Assembly: GCF_021044935.1 (NCBI RefSeq)
Contig: NZ_JAJNMP010000003.1
Location: forward strand, 434,001 to 498,000
Direction: 5' to 3'
From: Agromyces cavernae
GTDB lineage: Bacteria; Actinomycetota; Actinomycetes; Actinomycetales; Microbacteriaceae
DNA: 64,000 nt
Program-made: the position numbers and the translations under genes
The notes under the pieces: generated by a model
Databases searched by the model: none
Seen by the model: the letters and a program-made list of their open reading frames with translations, nothing else
Told to the model about the DNA's origin: nothing
Part shown: positions 1 through 8,677 of the stretch, in pieces
How positions within the stretch are numbered: the first letter of the stretch is position 1
Layout: each line of letters starts with the position of its first letter

Positions 1-993
1 GGCAAGACGACGACGCTGCGCATGATCGCCGGATTCGAGCAGCCCGATGCCGGCGACATCCGCATCTCCGGACGATCCGTGCTGGGCACCCCGCCCTACC
101 GCCGCAACGTCAACACGGTGTTCCAGGCCTACGCGCTCTTCCCGCACATGTCGGTCGCCGAGAACGTGGCGTACGGATTGCAGCAGCGCCGCACGCCGAA
201 GTCGGCGATCCGCGAGCAGGTCTCCGAGGCGCTCGACCTCGTGCAGATGCGCAGGTTCGCCGACCGCAAGCCCACCCAGCTCTCGGGCGGGCAGCAGCAG
301 CGCGTCGCGCTCGCACGGGCCCTCGTGAACCGCCCGTCGGTGCTGCTGCTCGACGAGCCGCTCGGTGCGCTCGACCGGCAGTTGCGTGAAGAGATGCAGC
401 TCGAGCTCAAGCTCCTGCAATCACGGCTCGGCATCACGTTCGTGTTCGTCACGCACGACCAGGGCGAGGCGCTGTCGATGAGCGACCGCATCGCGATCAT
501 GCGCGACGGCCGCATCGACCAGCTCGCCGATGCCGACACCGTCTACGCGCGCCCGGCCTCGGCGTACGTGGCCGCGTTCGTCGGGCAGCAGAACTTCTTC
601 CGCGGCACGGTCGTCGAGGGCGGCGCAGCCGTCGAGTCACCGCACGCCCTGGTGCGCGGCACACGCGCCGACCTGGTCGACGGGCACGGCGGGCAGGCTG
701 CGGTCCGCCCCGAGAATGTGCGCATCGAAGCGGATGTCGCGGGCGAGCCATCCGCCGCCGTCAATGCCGCCCGGGGAGAGCTGATCGGCCTTTCGCACCT
801 CGGCGAGACCATGCAGTTCCTGGTGCGGCTCGGCGACGACCAGAGCCTCATCGTGCGTCGCCCCACTCCCGAGGCGCCGGGCCTCGCCCTCGGCGACGCG
901 GTCGTGTGCACGTGGAGCGCCGGGAGCGTGCGGCTCTTCCCGGCCGACGACGCCGCAGCCGCGGCCGGCCACGTCGCTCCGCCCACGCTCTGA
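1..993 (+). CDS. Polyamine-type ABC transporter ATP-binding protein (5' partial)
   Basis: ATPase of an ABC importer of the spermidine/putrescine (PotA) type, energising uptake from the cytoplasmic face of the membrane. The window opens inside the Walker A motif (GKTTTLR), so the first 40 or so residues are missing. Visible in order are the Q-loop (FQAYALFPHMSVAENV), the signature LSGGQQQR, Walker B LLLDEP, the D-loop GALD, the H-loop THDQ, and a C-terminal TOBE-like domain (AAVRPENVRIEA). The binding protein and two permeases follow on the same strand, completing a PotABCD-type operon. Substrate is inferred from family and order only; a gamma-glutamylputrescine-oxidase-like gene lies 16 kb away. 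Confidence 0.93.
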   Translation, partial: GKTTTLRMIAGFEQPDAGDIRISGRSVLGTPPYRRNVNTVFQAYALFPHMSVAENVAYGLQQRRTPKSAIREQVSEALDLVQMRRFADRKPTQLSGGQQQRVALARALVNRPSVLLLDEPLGALDRQLREEMQLELKLLQSRLGITFVFVTHDQGEALSMSDRIAIMRDGRIDQLADADTVYARPASAYVAAFVGQQNFFRGTVVEGGAAVESPHALVRGTRADLVDGHGGQAAVRPENVRIEADVAGEPSAAVNAARGELIGLSHLGETMQFLVRLGDDQSLIVRRPTPEAPGLALGDAVVCTWSAGSVRLFPADDAAAAAGHVAPPTL

Positions 994-1028
994 CCGATCC
1001 CACCCACCCAGTCCCCATGGAGACCGAG

Positions 1029-2213
1029 ATGACCCACACCCGCACGCCCGTCCGCATCCTCGCCAGTGAGAGCGCGGCGAAGGTGATCCGCAGCGAGCTC
1101 TCCCGGCGGCGCTTCCTCAGCTTCGCGGCGGCGGCGAGTGCCACCGGCCTCCTCGCCGCGTGCAGCACGGGCGGCGGCACCTCGAGCGCACCCCAGGCCG
1201 TCGGCGCCGAGCTCGAGGACGCGCTGTCGATCTACACGTGGGGCGACTACGACAACCCCGACGTGCTGACCGCGTTCACCGACGAGCTCGGCCCGACGAT
1301 CACCCTCGACTCGTTCGGCTCGAACGAGGAGCTCATCTCGAAGCTCGTCGCGGCGAAGGGCACGTCGGGCTACGACATCGTGGTGCCGACGGGCGTGTTC
1401 ATCCCGCAGATGATCGAGAACGGCCTGCTGCAGCAGCTGAACCTCGACCTCATCCCGAACCTCGAGTTCATGGATCCGGCGTTCCTCGGGCGCGCGTGGG
1501 ACCCCGACAACGCCTACTCGATCTGCAAGGCGTGGGGCACGACGGGCTTCGTCTACGACAAGACCGTCATCACGCGCGAGCTCACCTCGTGGGCCGACTT
1601 CCTCGACGCCGCGCAGAACGAGGCGAGCGGCAAGACGAGCGTGCTCGACGACCCGGGCGACCTGACGGGCATGTACTTCTGGGCCAACGGCATCGACTGG
1701 AACACGACCGACGCGGGCGACCTCGCCGCGGCCGAGGACTTCCTCGTGAACACGCTCGCGCCGAACATCTCGGCGTTCGACTCGTACCCGGGCGGCGCGG
1801 CGATCCCGCAGGGCACGCACGTGCTCATGCAGTCGTGGAACGGCGATGCCCGCATCGGCATCCTCGAGAGCCCCGACCCCGACCGGTGGCAGTGGGTGTT
1901 CCCGGGCCCCGAAACCGAGATCTGGATGGACAACTGGGCGATCGCGACGGGCGCACCCAACCCCGAGGCCGCGCACGCGTTCATCGACTACGTGCTCACC
2001 CCCGAGAACCAGTTGCTGCAGCTCGACTACATCGGCTACCACACGGGCGCGAAGGGCATCGAGGCGGCGGCGGCCGAGGCCGAGCTGCCGATGCTCGACC
2101 TCGTGTTCTTCACGCCCGAGCAGATCGCGACCATGCGCGAGGGCGAGGTGAACGACGCGCAGCAGGCTCGCGTGGACATCTGGAACAAGACGAAGGCCGC
2201 CGCCGGTGCGTAG
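1029..2213 (+). CDS. Tat-exported lipoprotein, polyamine-type ABC substrate-binding protein
   Basis: Extracellular solute-binding protein (394 aa) of the PotD family, delivering substrate to the permeases encoded just downstream. The N-terminus carries a twin-arginine motif (SRRRFLSF) followed by a hydrophobic stretch and a lipobox (LLAAC), so the mature protein should be a Tat-exported, lipid-anchored lipoprotein. Early mature sequence SIYTWGDYDNPDV is typical of PotD-like proteins. I chose the ATG at 1029 because GGAG lies 6 nt upstream; an in-frame ATG at 1017 would add four residues. The stop overlaps the next gene's GTG start, implying translational coupling. Spermidine, putrescine or a related cationic amine is the likely ligand, not proven here. 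Confidence 0.9.
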   Translation: MTHTRTPVRILASESAAKVIRSELSRRRFLSFAAAASATGLLAACSTGGGTSSAPQAVGAELEDALSIYTWGDYDNPDVLTAFTDELGPTITLDSFGSNEELISKLVAAKGTSGYDIVVPTGVFIPQMIENGLLQQLNLDLIPNLEFMDPAFLGRAWDPDNAYSICKAWGTTGFVYDKTVITRELTSWADFLDAAQNEASGKTSVLDDPGDLTGMYFWANGIDWNTTDAGDLAAAEDFLVNTLAPNISAFDSYPGGAAIPQGTHVLMQSWNGDARIGILESPDPDRWQWVFPGPETEIWMDNWAIATGAPNPEAAHAFIDYVLTPENQLLQLDYIGYHTGAKGIEAAAAEAELPMLDLVFFTPEQIATMREGEVNDAQQARVDIWNKTKAAAGA

Positions 2214-3195
2214 TTCGCGGATGCCGCGCTTCGCCCTCGCGATTCCGGCGTGGGCGTGGCTCGTCACCTTCTTCGTGGCGCCCGTGGCGATGGTGGTCTG
2301 GTTCAGCTTCGGCTACAAGCCCGGCATCTTCGGCACGCACGCGAACGACGTGCTCTCGTTCGACCGGTATCTCGAGGCGCTCTCGCCGACGTTCTTCACG
2401 ACGTTCCTGAACACGCTCTGGATCGGCCTCGCGGGCACGGCGCTGTGTCTCGTGATCGGGTTGCCGGTGGCGTACTGGATGGCGGTGAAGGCGCCGCCGT
2501 CGCGACGCGGCCTGCTCCTCGCGCTCGTGATGGTGCCGTTCTGGACGAACTTCCTGGTGCGCACGATCGGCTGGCAGGTGATCCTCGCCCCCGAGGGCTG
2601 GCTCTCGACGCTGCTGCAGGGCGTGGGCGTCATCGACGGCCCGCTCGACATCCTGTACACACGTACGGCCGTGCTCATCGGCGTGGTCTACAACTACCTC
2701 CCCCTCATGATCCTGCCGCTCTACGTCGCGTTCGACCGCGTCGGGAACCCGCTGCGCGAGGCGTCGAAGGACCTGGGTGCCGGCAAGTGGCGCACGTTCG
2801 CGCGAGTCACGCTGCCGCTTGCTCGCCCGGGTGTCATCGCCGGGGTCCTGCTCGTCTTCATCCCCCTGATGGGCGACTACATCACGGCGACGGTGCTCGG
2901 CGGCGCGAAGGGCAACATGGTCGGCCAGCTCGTGGCGAGCCAGTTCCAGACCGCGCAGAACTGGGCCCTCGGATCGGCGATGGCCGTCCTGCTCATCCTC
3001 GTCATCATGGTCACCGTCGCGCTCGGCGCGCTCGTCGTGTGGCTCGCGACATTGCCGTTCCGATCCCGCAACCGGCTGGTGCTCGGCGAGCCGCCGTCGA
3101 CGCGAGCCGCGCCCGCCGCGCCGTCGGGCGCCGATTCCGCGGCTGACACCGCTCCTGCCGCTGCCGACCGAGTCCCCGAGGAGGTCGCTTCGTGA
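2206..3195 (+). CDS. Polyamine-type ABC transporter permease (PotB-like)
   Basis: Inner-membrane permease (329 aa) of the PotB/binding-protein-dependent transport family. About six hydrophobic segments are visible, and the EAA loop that docks the ATPase reads EASKDLGAGKWRTFARVTLPLARPGV near the middle. The C-terminus carries an Ala/Pro-rich tail of about 40 residues after the last membrane segment, longer than usual. The GTG at 2206 overlaps the binding-protein stop by 8 bp; an ATG at 2221 is an alternative start that would remove five residues. It pairs with the next permease to form the membrane channel. Confidence 0.9.
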   Translation: MRSSRMPRFALAIPAWAWLVTFFVAPVAMVVWFSFGYKPGIFGTHANDVLSFDRYLEALSPTFFTTFLNTLWIGLAGTALCLVIGLPVAYWMAVKAPPSRRGLLLALVMVPFWTNFLVRTIGWQVILAPEGWLSTLLQGVGVIDGPLDILYTRTAVLIGVVYNYLPLMILPLYVAFDRVGNPLREASKDLGAGKWRTFARVTLPLARPGVIAGVLLVFIPLMGDYITATVLGGAKGNMVGQLVASQFQTAQNWALGSAMAVLLILVIMVTVALGALVVWLATLPFRSRNRLVLGEPPSTRAAPAAPSGADSAADTAPAAADRVPEEVAS

Positions 3196-4031
3196 AGCGT
3201 TCGTGGTCGGATGTCGCACTCAGCGTGTGGGGCGTCCTCGTCTTCCTCTTCCTGTTCGCCCCGATCATCGTCATCATCGTGTCCGCGTTCAACACCGGGC
3301 GCCTGCTCGTCGCCTGGGACGGCTTCGGGTTCGACGGATTCATCGCCCTGCTCGCGAAGCCGGCGATCCGCGACGCGGTGTGGGTCTCGGTGCAGACGGG
3401 CGCCATCGCCGCCCTGGTCGCCACGGTGCTCGGCACGCTCGCGGGAATCGCGATGGCGCGGCATCCGGGCAAGTGGGTCTTCTGGTTCATCGGCCTGCTG
3501 CTGCTCGTCTCGGTGACGCCCGAGATCGTCGACGCGGTCGCGCTGCTGCCGTGGCTCGTGTTCCTCGGTCAGGACCTCGGCCTCGCGCTCTTCAGCGACG
3601 GCGTCGTGCGGCTCGTCGTGGGCCACTCGCTGTTCGCGACCGCGGTGGTCTCGTACATCGTTCGCGCCCGGCTCGTGGGGCTCGACGCGCAGCTCGAGGA
3701 GGCCTCGTCGGATCTCTACGCCAAGCCGCTCACCACGTTCCGCCGGGTGACGCTGCCGCTCGCGATGCCCGCCGTGCTCGCCGGATTCCTGCTGTCGTTC
3801 ACGCTGAGCCTCGACAACACGGTCATCGCCGCGTTCGTGCAGGTGTCGGGCACGACGCCGTGGCCCGTCTACGTGCTGAGCGCGCTGCGGAGCGGCCTGC
3901 GACCCGAGATCGCCTCGGTGTCGACGATCATGCTCGTGCTCACGCTGGTCGCGCTCGGGCTCGTCGCGTTCGTGCTGCGGCGTGCGGGCGACTCGGCGAC
4001 GCAGATCGCCCGCACCATGACCGGAAACTGA
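3192..4031 (+). CDS. Polyamine-type ABC transporter permease (PotC-like)
   Basis: Second permease (279 aa) of the importer, PotC type. It has an N-terminal membrane segment (WGVLVFLFLFAPIIVIIVSAF), further hydrophobic segments and an EAA loop (EEASSDLYAKPLTTFRRVTLPLA). The GTG start overlaps the preceding stop in a GTGA arrangement, so translation is almost certainly coupled. This is the last gene of the transporter; a palindromic repeat follows before the amidohydrolase. Confidence 0.92.
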   Translation: MKRSWSDVALSVWGVLVFLFLFAPIIVIIVSAFNTGRLLVAWDGFGFDGFIALLAKPAIRDAVWVSVQTGAIAALVATVLGTLAGIAMARHPGKWVFWFIGLLLLVSVTPEIVDAVALLPWLVFLGQDLGLALFSDGVVRLVVGHSLFATAVVSYIVRARLVGLDAQLEEASSDLYAKPLTTFRRVTLPLAMPAVLAGFLLSFTLSLDNTVIAAFVQVSGTTPWPVYVLSALRSGLRPEIASVSTIMLVLTLVALGLVAFVLRRAGDSATQIARTMTGN

Positions 4032-4039
4032 TCACCGCC

Positions 4040-4108
4040 GATCGAGTAGGCCGCCAGGCCGTATCGAGATCCCAGGTCTCGATACGCTCCTTCGTCGCTA
4101 CTCGACCG
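4040..4108. repeat. Dispersed palindromic repeat, copy 1
   Basis: Imperfect palindrome with arms TCGAGTAG (4042-4049) and CTACTCGA (4098-4105), plus inner GTATCGAGA/TCTCGATAC arms. It belongs to the same family as copies near 28.6, 30.1, 33.7, 39.1, 49.0, 49.6 and 61.7 kb. It fills the spacer between the transporter operon and the amidohydrolase and could fold as a transcript-end hairpin. Confidence 0.8.
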
Positions 4109-4131
4109 ACGCAACTGAGAGGACCAACCCC

Positions 4132-5787
4132 ATGCCCCACGCCGATCTCGTCTTCACCGGCGGGCCCGTCTTCACCGCGGACGCGGTCCGCTCGCGGGCG
4201 AGCGCCGTCGCGGTCACCGACGGCCGCATCGTCGCCGTCGGCTCCGATGACGACGTTCGCGAACTCATCGGCTCACGTACCGAGGTCGTCGACCTCGCCG
4301 GCCGGATGCTCCTGCCCGGGTTCCAGGATGCACATGTGCATCCCGTCTGGGGCGGCCTCGACCTGATGCGCTGCGACCTTGCCCCGTTGGGCACCGAGCC
4401 CGAGTACCTCGCGCGCATCGCCGAGTACGCGGCCGAGCATCCCGACGACGAGTGGGTGCTCGGCGGAGGATGGCAGATGTCGGCGTTCCCCGGCGGCACG
4501 CCCACCGCGGCGTCGCTCGACCGGGTCGTGCCCGATCGGCCGGCGTTCCTGCCGAACCGCGACGGCCACGGCGCGTGGGTCAACTCGGCGGCGCTTCGAC
4601 TGGCGGGCATCGACCGGAACACGCCCGACCCGGCCGACGGGCGCATCGAGCGCGACGCCGACGGCAACCCGAGCGGCACGCTGCACGAGGGGGCGATGTC
4701 GCTCGTGAACCGGCACCTGCCCGAGACGAGCCTCGAAACGCTCACCGAGGCGCTCCTGCTCGGACAGGAGTATCTGCACTCGCACGGGGTGACGGCGTGG
4801 CAGGACGCGATCGTCGGCAGCTATGGCGATGCGGGCGATCCCGGTCCGGCGTACCTCGCTGCCGCGGCATCCGGCAAGCTCACCGCCCGCGTGGTCGGTG
4901 CGCTCTGGTGGGACCGCACGGCCGGGCTCGAGCAGATCGACTCGCTCGTCGATCGGCGCGAGCGCTACCGCGGGGGCCGGTTCGCCGCGTCGAGCATCAA
5001 GGTCATGCAAGACGGCGTGGCCGAGAACTTCACGGCGTCGATGCTCGAGCCGTATTGCGACGGGCACGGGCACTTCACCGACAATTCGGGCATCTCGTTC
5101 GTGCCGCCCGAGATCCTGAACGAGGCGGCCACGCGCCTCGATGCGCTCGACTTCCAGTTGCACTTCCACGCGATCGGCGACCGCGCGGTGCGCGAATGCC
5201 TCGACGCCGTGCAGCACGCGATCGCCGCCAACGGGCGAGGCGACAACCGCCACCACATCGCCCACCTGCAGGTGGTGCACCCCGACGACATCGCCCGCTT
5301 CCGCGAACTCGGGGTCGTGGCGAACATGCAGTCGTTGTGGGCGGCCCTCGAACCGCAGATGGTCGAGCTGACCTTGCCGTTCCTCGGGTCGCCGCGGGAC
5401 GCGTGGCAGTACCCGTTCGGCGACCTGTTGCGCTCGGGTGCGGTGCTCGCGGCCGGCAGCGACTGGTCGGTGTCGACTCCCGATCCGCTCGCGGCGATCC
5501 ACGTCGCCGTCAATCGAAAGGCCGCACCCGGTCACGAGGAAGGCGAGTACGACGCCTTCCTCCCCGAGCAGGCGATCGACCTTGCCACGTCGCTCACCGC
5601 CTACACGGCCGGCTCGGCATTCGCGAACCACCTCGACGACACCGGCACGATCGCCGTGGGAAAGCTCGCCGACCTCGTGGTGCTCGACCGCGACCCGTTC
5701 GCTGCGCCGGCGTCGGAGATCGGTGCGACCCGGGTGCTGCAGACGTTCGTCGAGGGAGAACGGGTCTACGCGTCGTCCGACGCGTAG
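4132..5787 (+). CDS. Amidohydrolase family protein (YtcJ-like)
   Basis: Metal-dependent hydrolase (551 aa) of the amidohydrolase_3 superfamily, the group containing YtcJ and N-substituted formamide deformylase. Metal-site motifs are the HxH in GFQDAHVHPVWGG near residue 65, HFHAIGDRA, HHIAHLQVV, and the late aspartate in AAGSDWSVSTPDP. The C-terminal beta-sandwich ends TGTIAVGKLADLVVLDRDPF, typical of the superfamily. Position after a polyamine-type importer suggests it hydrolyses an imported amide or formamide, but this is inference. The 3' end overlaps the convergent regulator gene by 22 bp. Confidence 0.85.
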   Translation: MPHADLVFTGGPVFTADAVRSRASAVAVTDGRIVAVGSDDDVRELIGSRTEVVDLAGRMLLPGFQDAHVHPVWGGLDLMRCDLAPLGTEPEYLARIAEYAAEHPDDEWVLGGGWQMSAFPGGTPTAASLDRVVPDRPAFLPNRDGHGAWVNSAALRLAGIDRNTPDPADGRIERDADGNPSGTLHEGAMSLVNRHLPETSLETLTEALLLGQEYLHSHGVTAWQDAIVGSYGDAGDPGPAYLAAAASGKLTARVVGALWWDRTAGLEQIDSLVDRRERYRGGRFAASSIKVMQDGVAENFTASMLEPYCDGHGHFTDNSGISFVPPEILNEAATRLDALDFQLHFHAIGDRAVRECLDAVQHAIAANGRGDNRHHIAHLQVVHPDDIARFRELGVVANMQSLWAALEPQMVELTLPFLGSPRDAWQYPFGDLLRSGAVLAAGSDWSVSTPDPLAAIHVAVNRKAAPGHEEGEYDAFLPEQAIDLATSLTAYTAGSAFANHLDDTGTIAVGKLADLVVLDRDPFAAPASEIGATRVLQTFVEGERVYASSDA

Positions 5788-6779
5788 CCGTGGCCTGAGT
5801 CCTCGGCACCGCTCGACGTCGTGGCACCGCTCGACGTCTCGGCACCGCCGTACTGCGCCGCGAGGGCGGCGCCGAGGCCGGCCAGCAGCCGCCGAACCGC
5901 CGGAGGCTCGACGACTTCGGCCTGGGCGCCCCACGCCGCGAGCCTGCGCGCGAGCACGAGCTCGGTCTGGCCGGCGACGCGCACGATCACCCGGCCGTCG
6001 ACGGCCGCTCCCAGGACCTCGGCCTGCCCGACCCAGCCACGGAACTCGTCTTCGACCGCCGGATCGACGAGCACCGTCGCCGTCGTGCGCACCCGGGTCT
6101 GCTCGATCTCGGCCGAGAGGCTCGCCCACGCGGCATCGAGGTCGAATCCGGCGGGCGGCTCGAACCGATCGTCACGGGTTTCGACGTCGGTCATGCGATC
6201 GACGCGGTAGCTGCGAAGGCCGCGGTCGGTGTCGGCGACGAGGTACCAGCGGCCTGCCTTGTCGACCAGGCCGAGCGGTCGCACGACGCGGTCGGCGGGC
6301 TGCCGGCCCCAGGCGGCGTACGTGAACCCGACGAGGCGACGCTCGACGACCGCGTGCTGGAAGGCGTGCACGGCGGCGGGCGTCGAGGCGGGTGCGCCCC
6401 AACCGCCTGCCTCGACGACGACCGCATCGGCCGCAGCCTCGGCGTCGGCGCGAAACGTCGGTGGGAGCGCACGCATGACCTTGCGCAGTGCCGACGCGGC
6501 CGACGTCGACTCGCCGGCTCGAGGGCCGAGCAGCAGGAAGAGCGCTCGCGCCTCGGACGCGGTGAACCCGCTCAGGTCGGTTCGCCCGTCGCCGAGCAGC
6601 GACCACCCGCCGCCCCGCCCTGACTGCGGATACACCGGTACGCCCGCGGCCGAGAGCGCCTCGAGGTCGCGGCGGGCGGTCGCGACCGAGATCTCGAGCT
6701 CGTCGGCGAGCTGGCGCGCGGTGACCCGGCCCCGAGCCTGCATCAGCAGCAGGGTGGCGACGAGTCGGTCTGCACGCAC
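5766..6779 (-). CDS. WYL-domain transcriptional regulator with N-terminal HTH
   Basis: DNA-binding regulator of about 337 aa. An N-terminal DeoR/HTH_11-type helix-turn-helix (RLVATLLLMQARGRVTARQLADELEISVATARRDLEAL) is followed by a WYL domain (GRWYLVADTDRGLRSYRVDRM) and a C-terminal WCX-like segment. I start it at the GTG at 6779, directly before the HTH; a longer frame upstream encodes non-family residues. It is transcribed divergently from the VOC gene at 6883, with two short palindromes between them, so it probably controls that gene and itself. The Ser/Thr/Gly-rich C-terminal tail is likely disordered. Confidence 0.82.
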   Translation of the reverse strand: MRADRLVATLLLMQARGRVTARQLADELEISVATARRDLEALSAAGVPVYPQSGRGGGWSLLGDGRTDLSGFTASEARALFLLLGPRAGESTSAASALRKVMRALPPTFRADAEAAADAVVVEAGGWGAPASTPAAVHAFQHAVVERRLVGFTYAAWGRQPADRVVRPLGLVDKAGRWYLVADTDRGLRSYRVDRMTDVETRDDRFEPPAGFDLDAAWASLSAEIEQTRVRTTATVLVDPAVEDEFRGWVGQAEVLGAAVDGRVIVRVAGQTELVLARRLAAWGAQAEVVEPPAVRRLLAGLGAALAAQYGGAETSSGATTSSGAEDSGHGYASDDA

Positions 6780-6786
6780 GTTTCCA

Positions 6787-6829
6787 TTCTCATCGAGAAA
6801 GTAGTCAGAAGGTGAGCACTTCTGTGCGG
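6787..6829. promoter_or_regulatory. Candidate operator region between WYL regulator and VOC gene
   Basis: Two short inverted repeats lie between the divergent starts: TTCTC-atc-GAGAA at 6787-6799, and CAGAAG-gtgagca-CTTCTG beginning near 6806. They are plausible sites for the WYL regulator; no experimental or database motif is claimed. Confidence 0.35.
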
Positions 6830-6882
6830 CATCCTGAATTCGACGACGACAACCGGTCGTCGAATGAAGGGAAGAACAGACC

Positions 6883-7311
6883 ATGCTTCGAGGCATCGCC
6901 ACCGTGAACTGCTACGTCGAGGACCCGGCCGCGGCCGCCGCCTGGTACACCGAGGTGCTCGGTATCGAGCCGTACTTCAACCGCCCCGGTCCCGATGGAC
7001 GCGCCGCTTACGTGGAGTTCCGCATCGGCGACCACCAGCAGGAGCTCGGCTTCATCGACCGGCGATTCGCACCGAGCAGGCTGGCTGCGGGCGGCGGCGC
7101 CGGGCCGATCGTGCACTGGCACGTCGACGACCTCGAGACGGCCGTCGCGCGGCTCGTCGAACTCGGCGCAACTCCGCTGCTGCCCATCACCGAACACGGT
7201 CCCGGATTCGTCACCGCATCGGTGGTGGACCCGTTCGGCAACGTGCTCGGGGTCATGACGAACGTGCACTACCTCGACATGCTGGGCGAGGAGCGCGCCG
7301 CGATCGGCTGA
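6883..7311 (+). CDS. VOC family protein (glyoxalase/bleomycin-resistance fold)
   Basis: Small protein (142 aa) of the vicinal-oxygen-chelate superfamily, made of paired beta-alpha-beta-beta-beta modules that often bind a metal. Recognisable elements are the N-terminal IATVNCYVEDPAAAAAWYTEVLGI, the central IVHWHVDDLETAVARLVELGA, and the C-terminal VDPFGNVLGVM. A purine-rich AAGGGAAG sequence lies upstream of the ATG. It is divergent from the WYL regulator, its likely controller. Substrate unknown. Confidence 0.85.
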   Translation: MLRGIATVNCYVEDPAAAAAWYTEVLGIEPYFNRPGPDGRAAYVEFRIGDHQQELGFIDRRFAPSRLAAGGGAGPIVHWHVDDLETAVARLVELGATPLLPITEHGPGFVTASVVDPFGNVLGVMTNVHYLDMLGEERAAIG

Positions 7312-7323
7312 GATCCCGCGCGA

Positions 7324-8154
7324 TCAGGTGAGGCGGTCGTTCAGGAACCGGACGACCTTCTCCCTCGCCCCGTGCGCCTCGTTCGGCGGCTCCTCGCGCA
7401 CCTCGCCGGTCAGTACCGAGTGCGCCATCGGCCCGTTCCCGCCGGGGTTGCCCCATGACGAGTCGAGCTCGATGATCTCGAACGCGTCGCCGAGGCGCCG
7501 CTTCAGCGCCGCGAACCGCTGCTTCGGCGCGATGCGATCGTCGCTGAAGCGCAGCCCGAGCACGCAGAGCCCGTCGTCGCGGGCACGCCGGGAGATCTCG
7601 GTCATCTCCTCACGACCGACCGGCAGGGCACGACTCCACGGCCCGGGCAATGCATACGGCAACGAGGGCTGGCTGAGCACGGGCGCGACGACCGCATCGT
7701 CCATGGCCGCTGCGAGCGCGAACCCTCCCGTGAAGCACATGCCGATGACGCCGACGCCGCCAGGCGAATCATTGGCCTTCAGGGCCGCGGCGAGCGCACG
7801 CAGCTTCACGCTGAATCCTCGCTCAGACCGCAGCCCGAGCGCACGGAACTCGCTCATGATGCAGATGCGCGCCTGCACGGACGGCATGAACGCCTGACGG
7901 GCATGATGATCGGGCTCACCGAACAGATACGGCATCACGACCGTGAACCCTTGGGCGACGAGGTGATCGCCGAGGCCGATCACAATCGGCGTGATACCGA
8001 ACGCCTCATGCAGGAGGATCACTGCCGGCCCTGGGCCCCCGTCTGGATCGCGGCGGTAGACCGGATAGTCGAAGATCTCGGCATCCTTGATCTTGCCGGC
8101 GGCGATCGGCTCGCCCCAGGCTGCGATGTCCCCGATCGGTGCCTGCGTCTTCAT
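7324..8154 (-). CDS. Dienelactone hydrolase family protein
   Basis: Alpha/beta-hydrolase (276 aa) of the dienelactone hydrolase family, which uses a Cys-Asp-His triad. The nucleophile motif is GMCFTGG with the cysteine at residue 140; an HEAFG oxyanion segment is near residue 50. The acidic and histidine members are likely in the RFSDDRIAPKQRF region and in PMAHSVLTGE. It is convergent with the VOC gene and stands alone. A TAGGCT box on the minus strand, about 35 nt upstream of the start, is a possible -10 element. No aromatic-degradation genes flank it, so the lactone substrate is unknown. Confidence 0.87.
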   Translation of the reverse strand: MKTQAPIGDIAAWGEPIAAGKIKDAEIFDYPVYRRDPDGGPGPAVILLHEAFGITPIVIGLGDHLVAQGFTVVMPYLFGEPDHHARQAFMPSVQARICIMSEFRALGLRSERGFSVKLRALAAALKANDSPGGVGVIGMCFTGGFALAAAMDDAVVAPVLSQPSLPYALPGPWSRALPVGREEMTEISRRARDDGLCVLGLRFSDDRIAPKQRFAALKRRLGDAFEIIELDSSWGNPGGNGPMAHSVLTGEVREEPPNEAHGAREKVVRFLNDRLT

Positions 8155-8197
8155 CGGACGACCCCCAACGTCGATGACGGGCGTATCGTCGGCCAGC

Positions 8198-8677
8198 CTA
8201 AACCCGCGACGGGCGACCGCGGAAGGTCACCGTGCGACCGTGTCGATCAGATGAGCACCGGCGCACCGAGGTGACGACGATCCACCCCGAGAGCAGTGCC
8301 CAGAGCACGCCCGATGCGACGAGCACCCCACGTGGCGTCACGATCGGCCCGGACGCGAAGGCCTCGCCGAGCCCGCCGACGAGGGCCGCAAGCGCGACCA
8401 CGACGCCGGCGACCGTGACGACCATGCCCCAGCGACCGTTCAGGAGCGCCGCGCCGAGGGTCATGACGAGCATCGCACCGAGAACGCTCAGCGGCGGGGT
8501 GAGCGCCGACCCCTCGAGGATCCAGCCCCAGCCCGTCGGAGTCGAGCCGTCGTCGGCGAACTCGGCGGGCCACGACGCCCACGCTGCGAGGGCGATGAGC
8601 GGCACCTGCAGGAGGAGCGCAGTCGACCACGCGAGCACATGAGCTCGCTCCACCTGCGTTCGTCGTGGCCGGTTCAT
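8198..8677 (-). CDS. Small integral membrane protein
   Basis: Unrecognised protein of 159 aa with four hydrophobic segments (LAWSTALLLQVPLIALAAWA, LSVLGAMLVMTLGAALL, MVVTVAGVVVALAALVG, GVLVASGVLWALLSGWIVV) and a basic C-terminus. The ATG at 8677 overlaps the stop codon of the FAD monooxygenase as ATGA, so the two are probably translationally coupled. An upstream in-frame ATG at 8707 lies inside the monooxygenase gene and is less likely. Function unknown; coupling suggests a role tied to the oxygenase or to shared TetR control. Confidence 0.75.
   Translation of the reverse strand: MNRPRRTQVERAHVLAWSTALLLQVPLIALAAWASWPAEFADDGSTPTGWGWILEGSALTPPLSVLGAMLVMTLGAALLNGRWGMVVTVAGVVVALAALVGGLGEAFASGPIVTPRGVLVASGVLWALLSGWIVVTSVRRCSSDRHGRTVTFRGRPSRV

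Noticed and set aside
543..2267. Minus-strand frame of 574 codons opposite the ABC ATPase and binding protein
   Set aside because: No family resemblance; the plus strand has full motif sets.
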